Of a stretch of 64,000 nucleotides of DNA, positions 62,601-64,000 are shown one piece after another; position 1 is the first letter of the stretch; every line of letters starts with the position of its first letter. A program made the position numbers and the translations under genes. The stretch is from the NCBI RefSeq assembly GCF_900142365.1, contig NZ_FRAP01000004.1, positions 62,001 through 126,000 on the forward strand. Direction: 5' to 3'. This DNA comes from Pseudonocardia thermophila (lineage in GTDB: Bacteria > Actinomycetota > Actinomycetes > Mycobacteriales > Pseudonocardiaceae). Below the pieces are notes generated by a model. That model had not been told where the DNA came from and did no database searches. It was given only the letters and a program-made list of their open reading frames with translations.

Positions 62601-63951
62601 TGTACGGCAGGCCGTTGACCCCGTAGATCGCGAACGGCAGGTTCGCGGGCGTGACCCGCCGGACCAGCCGGCCGTCGACGGCGCGCCGCCGCTTCGCGGC
62701 CGTCCGTCCGACGGTGGACAGCTCCTGCGCCCACCGCGTCAGGGTCGCGTCGTACTCGGCGGCCCAGCTCAGCCGCAACGGATGCACCGGAAGGACGATC
62801 ACCGCGGCGATCGGCGGATGGCCGACGGTGTCGATCGAGAGCCGGACGGTGTCGAGAGCGAGCAGCGCGGTGCGGGTCTCGTCATCCGGTGCCGAGTCGA
62901 GCGCCCGGCGGTAGCTCTGGCAGTAGAGCGAGACCTCCTGCCTCAGCTCCTCGTCCCAGACGAGGGTCTCGGCGACGTGCCGCGGACGGCGGGCGTCGAG
63001 CTTCTCGAACAGCTTCCGGCGCCGCTCGGTGAACGTCGGCGGGAGGGGCCCGGACACGGGTTCGAACGCCTCCGCGTCGAGTACCTCGCCCAGCCGTCCG
63101 TCGGCCTCCCAGGCGACCGCCCGCCCGCGGGACTGCAGCAGCTGGTCCTGCAGTGTGACGAGGGCCGGGCTCAGCGCCAGCTGCACGGTCCGCCTGCCGC
63201 CGAGCCGGACGGAGAACGCGCCGCCGTTCCAGGTCGGGCTGCCCTCCGTCAAGTCGTCCTGGCCGTCGAGGGCTGCGTCGAGCCGCGCGAGGGGAAGCGA
63301 TTCGGCCGAGGCCCGCCGGGCCGCTCCGGTGACCGGCGCCTCCTCCCAGCGCAGGGCGAACTGCTGGCTCTCGTCGACGGCCTCGCCGCCGTCGCGCAGG
63401 AGCACCGGCTGGCCGTCGCGGTCGATCGCGGTCAGCCGCACCACCACGAGGCCGTTGTCGGCGACGTCCTCCTCGGTGACGTCGATGCGGATCGTCGCGC
63501 GGTTCTTGTCGCCCTTGACGGATTGCCGGGCGACGGGCGCGGTGTCCGGGTCGCGCAGATCGGCGGACGGCACGACCTCGAGCAGCCAGCGATCCACACC
63601 TGCGGTGGTGGGCGGATCGGTCCGCCAGCGGACCACCACCGAACCCGGCGTGTCCGGCCCGGTCTCGACGTAGGGCAGCTCGCCGGGGCCGTCCTGGCTC
63701 AGCCGGGTTCCCGCGCGCAGCGTGCCGTCGTCCTTCAGGAAGGTCTCGAGCCGGACGCTGTTCAGCTCGGTGGGCGCCCGCTCGACGAGCGGCCACACGT
63801 CGAACGTGAGCTCCTCGGGCAGGAGCATCGCCGCCCACGACGGTGCATCCGAGAGATCGACCTCGGGCCGGGTGAGGAACCGGGCGATCCGGTCGCGGGC
63901 CGGGCCCTCCACCAGCGCGGCCGCCGTGAGCCGGTCAGCCACGGGCGCCAC
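59638..63951 (-). CDS. HerA-like ATPase with PD-(D/E)xK nuclease motif (DptH-like size)
   Basis: 1437 residues visible from a GTG at 63951. No stop precedes this codon to the window edge, so the protein may be longer. The N-terminal ~650 residues are beta-rich and not recognised. A PD-(D/E)xK motif lies near 860-880: CDVILVRTTPRTMRLE, then IEVKSRR. A Pro-rich linker (about 1000-1070) leads to a HerA/VirB4-type motor: Walker A GIPGQGKSVTTRR near 1130, VVDFHGDM, Walker B LAVVLDEAHRLARD near 1330, then ASQGVEDFHPD. It resembles the large HerA ATPases of DNA-sensing restriction systems such as DptH, by architecture only. Confidence 0.8.
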   Translation of the reverse strand: MAPVADRLTAAALVEGPARDRIARFLTRPEVDLSDAPSWAAMLLPEELTFDVWPLVERAPTELNSVRLETFLKDDGTLRAGTRLSQDGPGELPYVETGPDTPGSVVVRWRTDPPTTAGVDRWLLEVVPSADLRDPDTAPVARQSVKGDKNRATIRIDVTEEDVADNGLVVVRLTAIDRDGQPVLLRDGGEAVDESQQFALRWEEAPVTGAARRASAESLPLARLDAALDGQDDLTEGSPTWNGGAFSVRLGGRRTVQLALSPALVTLQDQLLQSRGRAVAWEADGRLGEVLDAEAFEPVSGPLPPTFTERRRKLFEKLDARRPRHVAETLVWDEELRQEVSLYCQSYRRALDSAPDDETRTALLALDTVRLSIDTVGHPPIAAVIVLPVHPLRLSWAAEYDATLTRWAQELSTVGRTAAKRRRAVDGRLVRRVTPANLPFAIYGVNGLPYIYAREATLGTGIYLYAEEAEPGAAVQAVFEVLGLDRRDVAAEVPPAAVAERFAAYRAVNPGQDGLRVLAYNAGSGELLARALGESVLREPEAGEELAAPPARLEITAYGNRLSYTDPVPALTDLQRAVASQQVSGARSHLTPPLGLTVRPHTRLASDREAANVAVVADLARTQTADSASVSAVAVSHPATSFRNLLTPAQTQRVAAPKPKWRTAPAIRLRNREGAVDAVDAHRSYQAALAIALGYEGGPLALTAELGEAELATLRAAHERADWVVTLDRNLGVDLFSAPDTVGAPYLLDYAPDFLEGLGPRLTVTTAHRGEVERLLADAMHGLDLAAVENSVRVVLDHLQTVSGRLALRLVGRSTLAAEAVSLAALIAHLRRRGELDGCLIVPVDAHQEVFGDTRGDASVRRCDVILVRTTPRTMRLECIEVKSRRAAALPAALVDDIVDQLDATVAMLHDTFFRTDPPRIDAELQLARLGGILRHHADRALAMGLLDLRRRGEVERMIEKVEDGALVPEIGRRGYVVSLAGAAGFPAEHRGVKIDVLTASDLGALGFESRRGVPVVPVPEWRPEPAPSPVPPRPRPSPRPRAVRPAPVEVTGPLPAVPSAVSASPADDESTVLITDPLRAGVAQPPPAPASRPVPELPTSVEVVLGTDAHAAEVRWRISTAGSPHLFVLGIPGQGKSVTTRRILSAFAEQGLPALVVDFHGDMAAAPAGGAAVLDAAQGLPISPFELDDPARYREVAWELSEVVGYVCGLGEIQRNAVYDGIRAIYEAKGFPRSAGPEVWPTMEDLATAIASVDTSARIRNVVARLRPLSDFGLFTDPRESRPFADLLRQGVVIDVHALMEQVQRAAGAFVLRKVYREMFRWGQTNQLRLAVVLDEAHRLARDVTLPKIMKEGRKYGVAVVVASQGVEDFHPDVLGNAGTKVAFRCNYPQSRKVAGFMRGRGGQNMSEALEGLSVGQAYVSTPDHAEARRVFMAKD

Positions 63952-64000
63952 CGCCCGCCCGGGCCGCGCGATCGCGCGAACGCAGGCCCCGTTGCGCGCC

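Noticed and set aside
48029..63951. Prophage or integrative element
   Set aside because: No integrase, structural phage gene, tRNA attachment site or flanking direct repeat was found within the window; the right boundary is not visible.

Overview
The window is chromosomal DNA from a high-GC (about 72-74 percent) actinobacterium. The block ftsK / argA-like / rimO / pgsA / clgR / pspA has the same neighbourhood as in mycobacteria. Together with a large Lhr helicase, an Nei2-type glycosylase and a lysine 6-aminotransferase beside its Lrp regulator, it points to the Pseudonocardiales (Pseudonocardia-like). That assignment is inferred from gene content only. No rRNA, tRNA, CRISPR array, transposase, integrase or prophage gene was seen.

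Layout. 0-11 kb: lhr, a YidD-like frame running into a DUF1508 gene, a GNAT, a tightly overlapped four-gene operon (ABC-2 exporter plus NarL-type two-component system) and nei2. 11-13.5 kb: an ilvY-like regulator divergent from a plant-type (class II) ilvC that carries a frameshift. 13.6-21.2 kb: envelope stress, lipid and translation housekeeping (pspA, clgR, pgsA, rimO), an argA-like GNAT, an AraC regulator and ftsK. 21.3-23.2 kb: Lrp regulator and lat. 23.3-30 kb: an atypical SDR, a LAL-type regulator, a glutamate-cysteine ligase-like gene coupled to a frameshifted glutathione-synthetase-like gene, and an AraC regulator facing a candidate 20-residue ORF. 30.2-36.4 kb: a catabolic cluster (hyuA, hyuB, N-carbamoylsarcosine-amidase-like hydrolase, GntR) divergent from a PEP mutase/isocitrate lyase family gene. 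36.7-46.8 kb: an LLM flavin oxidoreductase, a VOC protein, a heterodimeric ABC exporter behind a possible iron box, TetR, an aldo/keto reductase, an MHS-family transporter, an alpha/beta hydrolase and a DUF421 protein. 46.9-47.9 kb: a decayed SDR and an HxlR regulator.

The most interesting part is 48.0-63.95 kb, which looks like a DNA-defence island. A nuclease/DUF2075 helicase and a vsr gene with an internal stop codon run on the plus strand. Facing them on the minus strand are a HerA-like ATPase with a PD-(D/E)xK nuclease motif, a DUF262/HNH protein of GmrSD/SspE type, a DUF4011 helicase with a Vsr-like nuclease, and a truncated, multiply frameshifted NERD-kinase (PglW-like) gene. No methyltransferase or phosphorothioation gene is visible; the island runs off the right edge.

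Two window-wide patterns stand out. First, a family of near-perfect palindromes (four copies sharing an ACGAACGGC core) sits between genes. Second, an unusual number of otherwise well-conserved genes is broken (ilvC, gshB, vsr, the NERD kinase, an SDR, possibly yidD), so either real decay or uncorrected indels in the assembly must be considered.
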